A stretch of DNA of 64,000 nucleotides. Source: Torymus aiolomorphi. Its lineage: Eukaryota; Arthropoda; Insecta; Hymenoptera; Torymidae. Both the position numbers and the translations under genes were made by a program. This document shows positions 1 through 11,450 of the stretch, one piece after another. The notes below the pieces were generated by a model, which saw nothing but the letters and a program-made list of their open reading frames with translations, ran no database searches and had not been told where the DNA came from. The stretch covers positions 177,308,297 through 177,372,296 of the forward strand of contig CM070874.1 of the NCBI GenBank assembly GCA_036365515.1. Reading direction: 5' to 3'. The stretch's first letter is position 1; each line of letters opens with the position of its first letter.

Positions 1-575
1 AAGATGATATTCGTCAATTCCTTACCTCTTGTATTGATGATGTAAATACAGAAAGTGTAGAGTATAGTAATTGGGTTACCGTAGCTATAAAAAGCAAGGT
101 CTCAGAAAGCTCGATTAGCTCTAGAGTGACTCTTGAAAATTTTTGAAATCCTTTTAATGAGTTTTCAGACAATTTTGTAGAAGATATTTTGAATATGACT
201 AAACATCATTTTATTTCTGTTAGTCAAAAAGATTATTTTACTGAATGTAAAAACAATTTTTACAATGACACTGGAAAATTTATTATGGATTTTGCTGAAA
301 ATTATACTTTTATTAGTCAAAATTCCACCCAAGGATTTTACTTCGACAATACTTCGGCTTCATTATTTACCATCGCATTGTATTTCAAAGAGGAAACAGG
401 AAATGATATGAAACATAAAACTTTTTGTGTTATTTCAGACAGTTCGATACACCAAGCTTACTCAGTCCATAAATTTATAGAATTAGTATTTAGTAAAATT
501 AAAAATGAATTTTTCTGGATAAAAAACTTAATTTATTTTTCCGATGGTGCTTCGACACAATTTAAAAACAAGTAA
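1..575 (+). pseudogene. DDE-like DNA transposase fragment, cut by window edge
   Basis: This is the central part of a transposase related to the proteins at 19506-21530 and 44673-46561 in this window. The frame is readable from base 3; one in-frame TGA lies near base 144 and the frame then stays open from 189 to 575. Visible blocks are DFAENYTF followed by SDGASTQFKN, which match DFAENWAV / SDGAASHFKD and DYSENYSF / TDGAKQHFKN in the other two copies. The conserved Asp residues in these blocks are probably catalytic (inference). The downstream block with HGKG is missing, because a TAA follows FKNK and no continuation is recognisable. The stop codon, the missing C-terminus and the AT-rich surroundings indicate a dead copy. 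The N-terminal half lies outside the window. Confidence 0.75.
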
Positions 576-1030
576 GAGGGAAATTATTTGATAATTATTC
601 ATTTTTTTCGTAGTTTCTTTTAATAAATCACAAATAAGAATATGATAATAAATTATTTATGAATGGATTATAATTCTTTGATGTGAAAGCAATTTAACCA
701 TTGTGAAAAGGTAAGTTGATACAAAATGTTTTTTTGATGGAAATTGACTAATTTTATAATAAGCAAAGTTCTTGACTTCTCAATTTCTATCATAAATTTT
801 GATGATAATTGGAAAAAAATCATATTTTTCTCGACTGGCACAATTTTGGCATGAAAACAAAACAGCAATTTTCTATTTTAAGGTGGTTACGTCGTTTTCA
901 GGGGGCCAGCGGGGGTTAAACGTGAAAATTGAAAAATCATCAATTAAAATTGAAGGCAATATAATTATATAACAAAAAGCTACTTTTCTCAAAGTATACT
1001 ATATAAATAACTATTTTATGCACCCATACG
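576..1030. other. AT-rich spacer without recognisable gene
   Basis: No coding region, RNA gene or clear repeat is seen here. It may hold the 3' end of the preceding transposon, but no terminal inverted repeat was identified. Confidence 0.5.
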
Positions 1031-1033
1031 TAA

Positions 1034-1178
1034 CAAATTTCCACCACTCGTCGCCCCACAATGGCTCCCTCTCAATGATCCCCATTCAATAGCCCCCCTC
1101 AATGGCCTCACCTCAATGGTCTCACCTGAATGGCCTCCTCTCAATACCCTCCCCGCAATAGCGCCCCCTCAGTGGATT
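1034..1178. repeat. Degenerate CTCAATGG tandem repeats
   Basis: About eight imperfect units of 14-20 bp share the core CTCAATGG, separated by C-rich spacers. The last unit, CCCCTCAGTGGATT at 1165-1178, is the sequence duplicated on the far side of the neighbouring LINE at 2955-2968, so the LINE inserted into the end of this array. Confidence 0.7.
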
Positions 1179-2954
1179 TTTGGATTTTTGTTTTTTTTGT
1201 TTTTTTTTTTTGTTTTTCCGAGGTACTAGGTGAATCTTCCGAGGCCCCCGTCCTTGCTTACAGCATGGAGGCGGGCCCACTAAGACCATCACGAAGCGTC
1301 GGGCTCCGCGGTGTGAGGGATTTCCACCCCCTAAACAACCAAAATCTTTCCCGCGGCGTTCACCGAAATCCGGCCCGGAACTGTTATACACATTACTTCG
1401 GACCGGCCGGCGTTTCTATGCCCTACGGCAATCTTATATATCTTGTCTGGTCTGTTTATTTTTCGTCTTCTGTATCAGTTTTCAAGGCAATCGTCAGTCT
1501 TTTTGCCTTGTAGTACGTGAGTCACGTAGCATGCTATGTCGTCCCAGTTTTGTTTGCTTGATAGCATCAGTGTCACGACGTTATCCGGTGTGATGTCACC
1601 TGTCTTCGTCTGTAGTCTGTGTCTCGCGACTATCCAGCGGGGGCACACGAAAAATGTGTGCTCCGCGTCGCCTCTATTATGTCCGCAGTACCTGCAGGAC
1701 GGGGTCATTACCTTCCCCATCCGATGCAGATACTGGCGGAAGTATCCGTGTCCGGATAGGAACTGGGTCAGGTAAAAGTTCACCTCCCCAGCTCCTCTCT
1801 TATGCCAGAGTCGCACGTCCGTTATGAGGCGTCTCGTCCACTTGGCTTTGTCGCTGTCTGTCCATCGCGTTTGCCAGGATGTCAGCGTCGTCGTCCGTAC
1901 GTTTATGGAGGCCCTCGCTCTTCCCCTTTCTTCGCTGTACTCGTAGATCCTCTTTGGCTCGAGAGCGAGAAGGTCTACTGGGACAACCCCTGCGATCACT
2001 AGTACCGCCACCTCTGAGACGGTGCGGTACGCGCACGAGATTCGCAGCACTCCCAGTCTTTGTACCACCGCGATCTTTTTGCGGTACTTCTCTATTCGCA
2101 TCGCGTCCGCCCCCATAAAGGAGCATCGAGTTGGTCACTGTCATAAGCAGTCGTCGTACGCTCGGTCTCGGTCCCTTCATATTTGCCATGAGGCGGGCGA
2201 GGACGGCGGTCTTTAACGCCGCTCTCTCAGCGACGCCACGTATGTGCGGCCAGAAGGTCATCCTCGTATCCAGGGTCACCCCCAAATATTTGGCGGACCG
2301 CCCAGGATGCACAACGGACGTCCCCACCGTCATGGGTATCGTCGTGTCTATCCGTTTCCTAGTTAGGTATAGTAACTCCGTCTTTTGCATGGCCAGCTGT
2401 AGTCCCCGACTTTGCATCCATTCGTCCACCCCTCTCGTGGCTTGGGTCAGCCTCATCTGAGCCAGTTGTGTATCCTTGGTCGTGATGACGATGACCAGAT
2501 CGTCTGCGCAGCCGACCAGATAGACCCCCGCCGGCATCGGAAGATCCAACACTTCATCGTAACCTACGTTCCAAATATCGGGGCCAAGGATCGAGCCCTG
2601 CGCTACTCCCGCCGTCATTTTTCTTTTCTTGACCCCAGTCTGCGTCCCGTACGTAATGTAATGGTCTCTTAGATAGTCCTTGAGGATTCGGAGAAGGTAT
2701 GGGGGCAGCGGGAAAGCGTCGGAGAATGCCTGCACGATGTCCGTCCACCTCACCGAGTTGAAAGCGTTTCGTACGTCGAGTGTTGCCATGAGCACTATTG
2801 GCCTGTTCTTGTGGGGTCTAGTCTGTGCTCTGTCAAAGGACTCGATCACTTTTTGGATCGCCCCTATCGTCGACCGTCCTTGTCTGAAACCGTACTGTCT
2901 GTCGTTCAGGCCGCCAGCGTCCCGAACCGCTTGTTGGATTCGCGGTCTCAGGAG
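1179..2954 (-). mobile_element. 5'-truncated R1-like non-LTR retrotransposon
   Basis: A LINE lies on the minus strand. Its 3' end carries an A-rich tail (T-rich on the plus strand at about 1179-1217). Both ends are flanked by the identical 14-bp word CCCCTCAGTGGATT (1165-1178 and 2955-2968), the signature of target-primed insertion. The 5' end is cut inside the reverse transcriptase, so ORF1 and the endonuclease are absent. 5' truncation is usual for LINE insertions. Confidence 0.85.
1475..2953 (-). pseudogene. R1-like LINE ORF2: reverse transcriptase and C-terminal zinc-binding region
   Basis: The protein would copy its own RNA at the genomic target. Reading from 2953, the frame shows YGFRQGRST, then motif A (TLDVRNAFNSV), motif B (GVAQGSILGP) and the catalytic block GCADDLVIV near 2490-2515. 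Near 2100-2116 the frame shifts by one base. The second frame carries the thumb/connection region and a Cys-His cluster, CRYCGHNRGDAEHTFFVC, near its C-terminus, ending at 1475. The arrangement of RT, the YRTVSE-type region and a CCHC cluster resembles the R1 clade (family knowledge; no search was run). The frameshift and missing N-terminus make it non-functional. Confidence 0.85.
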
Positions 2955-2968
2955 CCCCTCAGTGGATT

Positions 2969-3049
2969 CATTAATTAATAATAATTAAAGAATAATAATA
3001 ATAATAATAATAATTAATAATAATAATAATAATTAATAATAATAATGAT

Positions 3050-3105
<56 letters not shown>

Positions 3106-3123
3106 TAATAATAATAATAATAA
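2969..3123. repeat. (TAA)n/(TTAA) microsatellite
   Basis: About 150 bp of TAA runs interrupted by TTAAT steps, immediately beyond the LINE target duplication. Confidence 0.95.
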
Positions 3124-3156
3124 AATTCTCATATTTAACATCTTTTAAATTTTAAA

Positions 3157-4238
3157 AGACGTAAAAACAGAGTCGGAGAGACATAGACGTAGGGACAGAG
3201 ACGTAGAGACCAAACCCGAGAGACAAAATGTAGAATCAGAACCAGAAACATAAAGACAGAGACATAGATACAGAGACGTAGAGACAGAGACGTACAGACT
3301 GTAGCGTAGACACAGAGACATAGAGACCGAGTCAGAAATCGATAGAGACAGAGACGTAGAGACCGAGACGTAGAGACAGAAAGTAGAGACAGAGACGTAG
3401 AGACAGAGACGTAGTAACAGAGATATAGAGAGAGAGGCGTTGACACGGAGACGTAGAGACCGAGTCAGAAACAGAGACGTAGAGACAGAGACGTACAAAC
3501 AGAAAGTAGAAACAGAGACGTCGAGACGGAGACGTAGAGACAGAAACGTAGACACAGAGACGTAGAGATCGAATAAGAGGCAGAGACGTACTGACAGAGA
3601 CATAGAGAGAGAGGCGAAGACACAGAGACATAGAGACCGAGTCAGAGACAGAGAAGTAGATTGGTATATCTGGTATAATGACAAAGACGTAAAAACCGAG
3701 TCGGAGAGACAGAGACGTACAAAAAGAGACGTAGACGTAAAAAGTAGAGACAGAGAGGTAGATACACAGACGTAGAGACAAAATCGTAGACACAAAGACG
3801 TAGAGACAGATACGTAGAAACAGAGACGTAGAGACAAAAAGTAGAAACAGAGACCGATAGATAGAGACAGAGACGTACAGACAGAGACGTAGAGACAGAT
3901 AGTAGAGACAGAGACATAGGACAGAGACGTAGAGACAGACGTAGAGAGAGGAGCGTAGACTCAGAGACGTAGAGACCGAGTCAGAGACAGAGACGTAGAG
4001 ACAGACACGTAGAGACAGACACGTAGAGACAGAGACGAGGAGACAGAGATGTAGAGACAGAGGCGTAAAGCCAGAGGCATAGAGACAGACACATGGAGAC
4101 ATAGCCGTAGAGATAGAAACGTAGAGACATAGACGTAAAGACAGAAACGTAGAGATAGAAACGTAGAGACATAGACGTAAGGACAGAAAAGTAGAAACAG
4201 AAACGTAGAGACTGAGACATCGAGACCGAGACATATAT
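3157..4238. repeat. 14-bp minisatellite (GACAGAGACGTAGA)n
   Basis: More than 70 imperfect copies of a 14-bp unit, GACAGAGACGTAGA, with variants such as GACCGAGTCAGA and GACATAGAGACC. Since 14 is not a multiple of three, all three minus-strand frames cycle through the same 14-residue Ser/Leu-rich peptide. This produces several long open frames that are artefacts. The array is interrupted at 4239 by a DNA transposon, and a short remnant of it reappears at 11957-11990. Confidence 0.95.
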
Positions 4239-4570
4239 GGTAGCGCCCACCAGAAACCAGCCAGCGGGTGCGCGCGACGCATTTTTCGTGCAAAACACGC
4301 TCTGTTAAACTCGCTCGTAAATGTATTCTGTATCTCTCAGAAAAAAACAAAACACATATATCGATAGATTTTTTCCTACTCTTTCCAATGGTGCTATTGC
4401 TTTTAATGCTAAACTCTTTCTTCTGGTCGAAAATTCGAGTTAAAAGTTCAGAGCGATTTTTCTCAAAGTATATCATGTTTTTTTCAAAATGCATATCACC
4501 ATTCGAAAGTACATGTCTTAAGCTACGAATCCCTAAATTTTTAAATTGAAGAAATGGAGGGCTCAAAAGT
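4239..4570. repeat. Left inverted arm of the DNA transposon
   Basis: Contains CCAATGGTGCTAT, a TTCTGGTCGAAAATTCGAGT-type stretch and CACCATTCGAAAGTACA. All recur in inverted orientation at 5385-5518 and 11730-11946. Confidence 0.8.
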
Positions 4571-4574
4571 AACA

Positions 4575-4915
4575 AGATTAAGAAGACAGCGGCGAGTGGC
4601 CGCGCGAGCTCTTTGCGCTGCGCTCGGACGCGCCGCATGATGGGGCTTGGTATACTGAGCTCGTAATCGTATTTTGAGTCTCTCAGAAAAAGACAAGAGA
4701 CATACATCAATAGATTTTTTCCCGCTCTTTCCAATGGTGCTATTCTTTTTACTCCCAAACACTTTCTTTTGGTCGGAAATTCGAGTGGAATGTTCAGAAA
4801 TATTTTTCTTAAAGTATAACATGTTGTTCTTCAAAATGCATAGCACCATTCGAAAGTACAAGTTATAAGCTACAAAACCTTAAATTTTAAAATTGGGGAA
4901 ACGTAGAACTCAAAA
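4575..4915. repeat. Second, partial copy of the left arm in direct orientation
   Basis: The segment from GACAGCGGCGAGTGG to the CTCAAAAGTAAT word repeats the order of blocks in 4239-4570 (CTCTCAGAAAAA, CCAATGGTGCTATT, CACCATTCGAAAGTACA). The transposon end is therefore duplicated in tandem. The GACAGCGGCGAG word also recurs inverted near 5360. Confidence 0.7.
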
Positions 4916-5131
4916 GTAATAATTAGAAATAATTTCTTTAGATTTTTCCATTGACACTACATTTCCTTCCGCAATTTTCGCATCAAATTTTAATCGACAA
5001 GAATCACATATTTTTTCTTTATCTTGTAAGTTCGGAAAACGAGCTTTCATTTTTTCAGAAACAAACCTCAGTTTAGGTGAATTCTTTGCTGCATCAAAAG
5101 GGTTACAACAGCGATTGAAAATCGTTGACAT
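4910..5131 (-). pseudogene. Transposase N-terminal exon remnant
   Basis: A 73-codon frame begins MSTIFNRCCNPFD and continues with RFPNLQDKEKICDSC. It matches the N-terminus of the transposase pseudogene at 45947-46561, which has DRCINPLNG and RFPDLPDNSKICSKC. The shared CC/C..C pattern with an RFP-L block looks like a small zinc-binding DNA-binding module (inference). Only this exon remains, ending in TAA at 4910, and the catalytic region is missing. It lies between the two arms of the transposon, where a transposase would be expected. Confidence 0.6.
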
Positions 5132-5384
5132 TTTAAAGTTTTTTTTATTATGAAAATAATAAATATTGAGGAAAAAAACATTTTCAGTGGATGATAAATA
5201 CCTTCCATGGAGCTTTTTTAAGTACTGGGAACGACTCTGTGGTCTCAGTCCCTCTAGTGTCAGAAATGATAACACGTGAAAGAGCGACGATTAAAGTATA
5301 ATAGATATAGACGCATACAGAGGCGCGTCCAAGCTCAGAACAGACTTCACGCATCCGCTCGCCGCTGTCTTTTTAATCTTATTA

Positions 5385-5518
5385 CTTTTGAGCTCTATGT
5401 TACTCCAACTTGAAAATTTAGGATTTTGTAGCTTATAACTTTTACTTGTAGCTTATAAGTTGTACTTTCGAATGGTGCTATGCATTTTGAAGAACAACAT
5501 GTTATACTTTAAGAAAAA
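5385..5518. repeat. Right inverted arm, inner part
   Basis: Reverse complement of about 4470-4570. It ends in TACTTTAAGAAAAA at 5505-5518, which is duplicated at 11716-11729 on the other side of the LINE. Confidence 0.8.
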
Positions 5519-6007
5519 GAAAAGAAGAAAAAAGATGGCCGCTTGAGTGGATGTGCGTGTTGGTAGGTGCGAAATAAGGCAGTGAAATAATAGTGCAGAG
5601 TGTGTGCAAAAAAGTGCGGTGGGAAATATCAGTGAGATAAGGCAGGCAGAAAAGGGTTAATCGTAGTGCAGTGTACAGAGTAGCAACAGAAAGTGGAAAA
5701 AACAAAGCTGAAAAAAACAGGAGGCAACACCAACAGAGTGAGAGATAAGAAAGAAGAGAGGAGAATAGAAGAATAGAAGCCTTAAGGCTCAGTCTATAAC
5801 AGAAAAGAAACCTTGGACGTCCACGGAATAAGTGGATAGAAGAGCAAAGAGGAACAGAACATAAGGCTGGGACTAAGGATAAGGTTAGTTCTACAACGGA
5901 AGCGGAAACTACGGACGCCCACAGAATAAGTGAGGCGAAGAGCCGGAGAAGAACAAAGTACAAGGCTCATTCTATAACGGAGTGACCGTAAGAAAGGAAA
6001 GGAGAGG

Positions 6008-7358
6008 ATGAAAGGTATATACGAACAGAAGACGAACTCGAAAATAACTGCACTACGGGAACAGGATCAAAAAGAGACTCCACAGAGCACAGGAGCAGAA
6101 AACCGGGAACAAGGAGAAACAGGATACAGAATGGACCCGGAAGTGTATACAACACCGCAAGGCTTGGAGGAAGAACAAAAATCTGAGATAAAAATACAAA
6201 GACAAGAGAAGCAACAGGACCAAAAGTGAAACAGTACAACTGCCAAAAGAAAAATACGACACGCCGCATAGGAGAGATACACCAAACGCAAAGAGAAAAT
6301 TACAATCGCCGGAAGAAAGGGAAGAGATAAAGAATAGAAAAGACTAGAAGCGGAAGTAGAAAGAGAAAAAGAAGAGGAGAAACTACTAAGAAAATGTAGT
6401 AGAGGCAAAAGATTAGGAAGGATACGACCTAAAACAAAAAGCGAAGGAAAGGAGAAACGGAAAGAGGAAGACAAAGAAGGAGAGAAAGAAGAGATGGGAC
6501 AAGCAGAAGAAGAAGAAAGGACAGAGACAGAGACACAGACATAAAACACAGGAGACAAAGAAAAAATGGAAATTAATCAAAATGAATGGAAGACGCTGAA
6601 AGCAATGATAGAGAGGATGGCAAAAGATCTAAAAGGGTCGAACGAGATAGAAAAAGATGTGAAAGAAATGAAGAGAACAACGGAAGAAACAGAGACCTAT
6701 ATAAAAAAATACAGAAAAGATATACGAGACTAGAAATCAGAACTACAAAAATAGAAAAAGAAGTAGAAAAAAGGCAGATGCAGAAAAGGTGATGGAATTG
6801 AAGGAGGAGATACAAACAGAAAAGAGGACAACATAGATGAAGATAAAAGAGCTAAGAGAAGAATAGTTAGAAGTAAGGGGAGAACAAGAAAGAATCAGAG
6901 AGAAGGAAGAAAGAGAAAGTAGGGAAAACAATATCCTAATAACAGGTATCGGACAGGAGTTCATAAAAGAAAAAAGAGACCTGGAAGAGTGGTTGGAAAG
7001 AAAGATGGGAGTAACAGCAAGCCTAAAGAGAATGTGGAAAGTGAAAAAGGGAGACGTGATAGGAGCGGAGTGTAAGGAAAGAGATCAGAAGGAGGCTATA
7101 ATGAAAATTAAAAAAGAGAAGCTGCAAGGAGAAGAAATATACATATCGCACGATAGGACTTGGAAGGAGAGAGAAAATGAAAGGACAATAAGAACATGGC
7201 TAAAGAACAGGGCAAAGGAGGAGAGGGGCATAGCTAAAGTAAAGCACAATAAAGTAGTAATAGGAAAAACAGAGTGGAGGCTGGAAGAGGATAATGGACA
7301 AATGAAGGTTTTTGTGCCAAGGAAAAGGAGAGAGGAAGGGAGAACAGCAGAGACATAA
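6008..7358 (+). pseudogene. LINE ORF1 remnant (coiled-coil/RNA-binding type)
   Basis: Broken open stretches (6008-6229, 6586-6792, 6993-7358) are rich in Lys, Glu and Arg, and the first two read as charged coiled coil. The last piece (121 codons) has a globular look, with WLERKMGVTAS, a central EIYISHD block and RTWLKNRAKEERG. This resembles the C-terminal RNA-binding part of LINE ORF1 proteins (inference from position and composition). No CCHC knuckle is seen. It lies directly upstream of the endonuclease of ORF2. Stops and shifts inactivate it. Confidence 0.55.
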
Positions 7359-7369
7359 GACAAAGGAAC

Positions 7370-8107
7370 ACCACGGACATCATCTTCTGGAATGTCGCTG
7401 GATTGACCACTCTGGAGAGGACACATGGAAGGAACTGAGAAAATTTGAAATAATAGGACTGACAGAAACATGGTTAGAGGAGAAAAACAAAAAAATTCTA
7501 AGAGGACGCTTGAAGGATTATAAATGGGAGACGATAGCAGCGACAATAACAAGGAAGAAAATTGGCGACAAGGAAGGAAATTGAGATGATAGGAGAGGAT
7601 AAAGAAGAGGAGCGGAAAGAAGGTCAGAAGAAGACGCTACCGAAGACAATCAAGATAGAAGGAAGAGAAATGAGGATAATAGTAACGTACATGAGGGAAA
7701 AAAGAAGAGAAATTGGAATTGCATAGAAGAAGAGGCGAAAAAATACAAAGGATCTCCATTAATAATAGGGGGAGATTTCAACGTAAGGACATCAACAGGT
7801 AGATGGAGAAGGAGAGGAGATGCTGGAGAGGATGAGAGAGACAGGAATGCACATAGTAAATGAAGGGGAAAGGGACATAGGAAATGGAGAATATACATAC
7901 ATAGGAGGAGGAGGCAAATCCGCCATAGACTATGTGATTACAAATGAAGAAGGGATAGAGACAATAGAGGAGATGGAAGTAAGGAAGAACACGGAGTCAG
8001 ACCACCAACCGCTGGTAGTAAGAGTGAACAAGAAAAATAATAGGAAAGAAGAAAAACTGAAGGGAAAGATGATGGATTGGTCAGAGAACGGGGCAGAGGC
8101 ATTCTGA
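7370..8107 (+). pseudogene. LINE ORF2, apurinic-type endonuclease domain
   Basis: Endonuclease blocks are scattered over two frames. DIIFWNVAGL lies near 7376, IIGLTETWLEE near 7450 in another frame, GGDFNVRT near 7766, then GEYTYIGGGGKSAIDYV and SDHQPLVV near 7996-8030. These are the usual APE-type LINE endonuclease motifs: Asn of WN, Glu of TETW, GDFN and SDH. At least two one-base shifts (near 7430 and 7820) and a TGA at 8105 break the domain. The enzyme would nick genomic DNA to prime reverse transcription; this copy cannot. Confidence 0.75.
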
Positions 8108-8149
8108 GAGAAGCTGACAAAAGAGAGCAAAAGCCGAAACTGAACGGAT

Positions 8150-9706
8150 TTGAAAATAAAAATACAGAAAATGATACAATGGAAAGAAATAAAAAGAAAC
8201 GCGAAAGGGAGAGAAAAGTGGTGGAAGAAGTCATGCCATCACATGAAAGCCCAATTGAAGGAAAAACTTAGAAGATGTAAAAGAGGTGAAATAAAGATAG
8301 AAGAATATAAGAAGGAGAGAAAGAACTATAGAAATTGGATAGAGAAGAAGAAAAACGAATGGCCCGAGAATATACTAGAAGAGATAGAAAAAGACAGGAG
8401 CGAAAAGAATATTTTGAAAATAGTAAACGAAGGAAGGAAAAGAAGGACACAGATACATGAAGAAATAGAGGACGAGAAATGGCTGAACCACTTTAAAGGG
8501 CAGTTAGAAGGAATAAAAATAGAAAAAGAGGAAGTAAAATAAAGACATAAAAGCAGGAAAAGACTGCAAGGAGAAATAGGAGAAGAGGAAATAACGAATG
8601 CTATCAAAAAACTGAAAAGGAAAAAGGCGACGGGATTAGATGGAATACCAAACGAAGCATGGATAGAGGGAAGAGAACAAGTTAAAGAAGAACTGAAAGA
8701 CTGCATAAACAAGGTATGGAAAGAAGGAAAATGCCCAGAAGAATGGAAAACGGGAAAAATCAAACCCATCTACAAGAAAGAAAAGAAAGAGGAAGTAGGA
8801 AATTACAGAGGAATAACTCTTATGGATACTGGGTACAAAATATACGCAGAAGTGTTACGGAACAGGCTAGACGAACAACTAGAGAGAGAAGGTAAGCTGG
8901 ATGACACGCAGTTTGGGTTCAGAAGAAAGAGAGGAACGATGGACGCGGTATATGTGCTCAAGAAGGCGATAGGAGGAGAGATAGGGAAAGACAAAGGGAA
9001 AGTGTGGGGCTTCCTGACACATATGAAAGCGGCCTTCGATAAAATACAAAGAGAAGAAATTTGGAAGAAGATAAAAGAGATGGAGATAGAAGGACTAAGG
9101 GAAAGAATAAAGGAGATATATGAAGACACGAGGTGTGAAATAAAAATAGAAAACAGGATAATAGGATCATTTAGGACAGAGAAAGGAGTTAGACAGGGTT
9201 ACCCGCTCAGCCCGATCCTTTTTAACATAGCATTTGCGGATGTGGAGAATGAAATGAGGAAAGTGCAAGAAGGAGGGGTGAGGAAGAAAATCTTCTCACT
9301 ATCATATGCAGATGACGTGGTTTTGATGGCAAACAACGACACAGGAATGAGAGAGATGCTGAAAAGGTTCAGAAAATATATAGAAAAGAAGGGACTAGAA
9401 TTGAATGTCGAAAAGTCAAAGGTAATGGAGTTTAGGAAGTGGAAAGAAGAAAGTATAGAAGAAGTAAAGGAAGCAATGTACCTTGGCTACAAACTGCAGA
9501 GCGACAATGGAAACGGAAAGCATGTAAGATATATTACAGGAAATGCAAATGCAGTAGTAGGAAAGATATGGAGTCTAGGAGAAAGAAAATTCAAAGAGGA
9601 CTGGAGAAAACGGATGCAAATTTTTGATGCGATGATAAAGAGTATAGTATGCTATGGAGCAGAGATATGGGAGTGGAAGGAATGTAAAGAGATAGAGAGG
9701 ATGTAG
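8150..9706 (+). pseudogene. LINE ORF2, reverse transcriptase domain
   Basis: One frame runs from 8150 through the RT, with TAA at 8540 and TAG at 9704. Motifs in order: KATGLDGIPNEAW, NYRGITL, FGFRRKRGT, motif A region LTHMKAAFDK, GVRQGYPLSPILFN, and the catalytic LSYADDVVLM near 9302-9330. Related LINEs normally have an acidic residue where His stands in LTHMKAAFD, so the first catalytic Asp appears substituted (inference from family knowledge). The frame from 7820 to 10624 is broken only by stop codons, suggesting point-mutation decay. Confidence 0.85.
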
Positions 9707-10624
9707 AATAAGTACCTCAAATGGGTATTGAAAATAGGAAGGATGACGTCAGGACACATATTACATGAGGTGACAGGGAGGAATAAGATTGCACAGACAA
9801 CAGGAAAAATAGCAATGAAGTTTGAAAAGAAGCTAGCGAAGGCAGAGGAGGGATCGATTAAGAGCGAATGTTGCAATCTGATGAAAAGAAAGACGAACAA
9901 GACAGAACAGGAAGAGAGAAGAAGGATTTTCTACGAAAAAAGGGGGTGGGCAACACTAGAAGTGGAAAGAAGACTAGAAGAGGGAGAGGAAATATGCTGG
10001 GAGATGACACAAAGAGGAATAGATATAGAGAGACAGGAAAACAGAGCTCAGATAGAAGAGTCCAGATATGCAACGGAAGTGAAAAAAATAATAATAGCAG
10101 AGGAAGTACCAGAGTACCTAGGAAACAAGAGAAAGAAGAAGAAGAATGGAGAGATAGAATTAACAGGGAGATTCTGACTAGAAGGAGAAAACAGGAGCAG
10201 CAGATACTGGATGAAGACAGATGAAAAAGTGTGCAGGCTATGTAAGAAGGAAGAGGAGACTTTGGAGCACATATTCGAAAGATGTATACACACCAAAAAA
10301 AGAAGGAAAAAAATGGGAAGAAATACTAGACGGAAAGATAAAGAACATAGCCACACTGCACCAGATAATATGGAAAAGGAAAAGACAGGAGGAGAAAGAG
10401 AAAGAAGGAAATATGGAAAACGAACGAAGTGTCTGGGTACGGAAACATATTGCATCAAGTTGGGTGGAAAGAGAAAGGCAAGAGGAGAAGGAAAAAGAAA
10501 CAGAGGCAGGAAAACAAACAAGTCAAAGCGAAGGAGCGGAAAGAATGTAAGGCGACCCGAAGGATACGACAGGAGAAACGTAGGAAAGGAACGTAGAACG
10601 ACCCTAATGGAAGGTAGACCCTAA
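9707..10624 (+). pseudogene. LINE ORF2, C-terminal region with Cys-His cluster
   Basis: Continues the same frame after the TAG at 9704 and is interrupted again by TGA at 10175. It starts NKYLKWVLKIGR and reaches the zinc-like cluster CRLCKKEEETLEHIFERC near 10234-10290 (C-x2-C-x8-H-x4-C). Such a C-terminal cluster is typical of several insect LINE groups. The remainder to 10624 is low-complexity, charged sequence whose coding status is doubtful. Confidence 0.7.
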
Positions 10625-10746
10625 TGAAAGGTTAGGCGCACGAGAGAGAAAAGAGAAGGGAGCAGAATTGAAAAAGCAAAACGGAGGGAAGAACACGTGG
10701 GATAAAGATTTAAAGATTTGAGGTTAAGCATAGACAAAGAAGGAAA

Positions 10747-10980
10747 ATGGAAAAAATAAAAGTACTAGAACAAAGGATTCAAGGAGAGATAGAAAGGAGA
10801 GTAGAGGTGGAGAGAAAATTAGAGGAGAGAATAGTGAAGGTAGAGAAAAAAATACAAGGGCTGGAGGAGGAGAACAAGAAACTTAAAGGAAGAGTACAAA
10901 GAATGGAAGAGGAAATAGTGAATAGAAAAGATAAAGAGATATTAAGATGGAAGTGGACAGGAAGAAGACGCTGGTATTAA
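10747..10980 (+). pseudogene. Coiled-coil frame downstream of LINE ORF2
   Basis: A 77-codon frame beginning MEKIKVLEQRIQGEIERRV has heptad-like spacing of Leu, Val and Ile among Glu, Lys and Arg. It resembles the coiled-coil start of a LINE ORF1 but lies after ORF2. It could be a third small gene of this LINE, part of a second copy, or chance in purine-rich DNA. No start context or partner domain supports one choice. Confidence 0.3.
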
Positions 10981-11450
10981 AGAAATGGAGAAACTGGAAA
11001 CAAGAAGAAAAAGTTGCAAAATTGTTGGAAAGACATATAGGAGAGGTGCATTTCGAAACGAAGAAAATGGACAGAGGGCAAGTAGAAATGCAATGGACAA
11101 TTTTCAAGGAAAGCTTCGTAAGGGATAATCAGTAGATGAGAAAGGATAAAGCGAACAAAGAAGGTATTTATATAGTGGATGAAGTACTGGGGACAGAAGA
11201 GAGAAATAAGAGATGGGAGGAAAGACAAAAGGAAAAAAATGGAGAGACTACAAAGAATGGAGAGAGAAGGAAAGAAAAAGGAAGAGAGACAGAAAAACAG
11301 AAGAGAAGGAGAACGGAATATCCGGGGAAGAAGAAACAGGAGAGGAAACACAGGACAGTGAGTAGCAACAGGAAGAAGAAAGAAAAAAGAGAAAATAGGA
11401 AAGAAGAGAGAATGAAGGAAGAACACAGACACACATGCACACTAAAGTAG

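Noticed and set aside
3135..4758. Long minus-strand frames rich in SVSTSLSLRLCLYV
   Set aside because: They are translations of a 14-bp minisatellite, open in all three frames with the same peptide; not genes.
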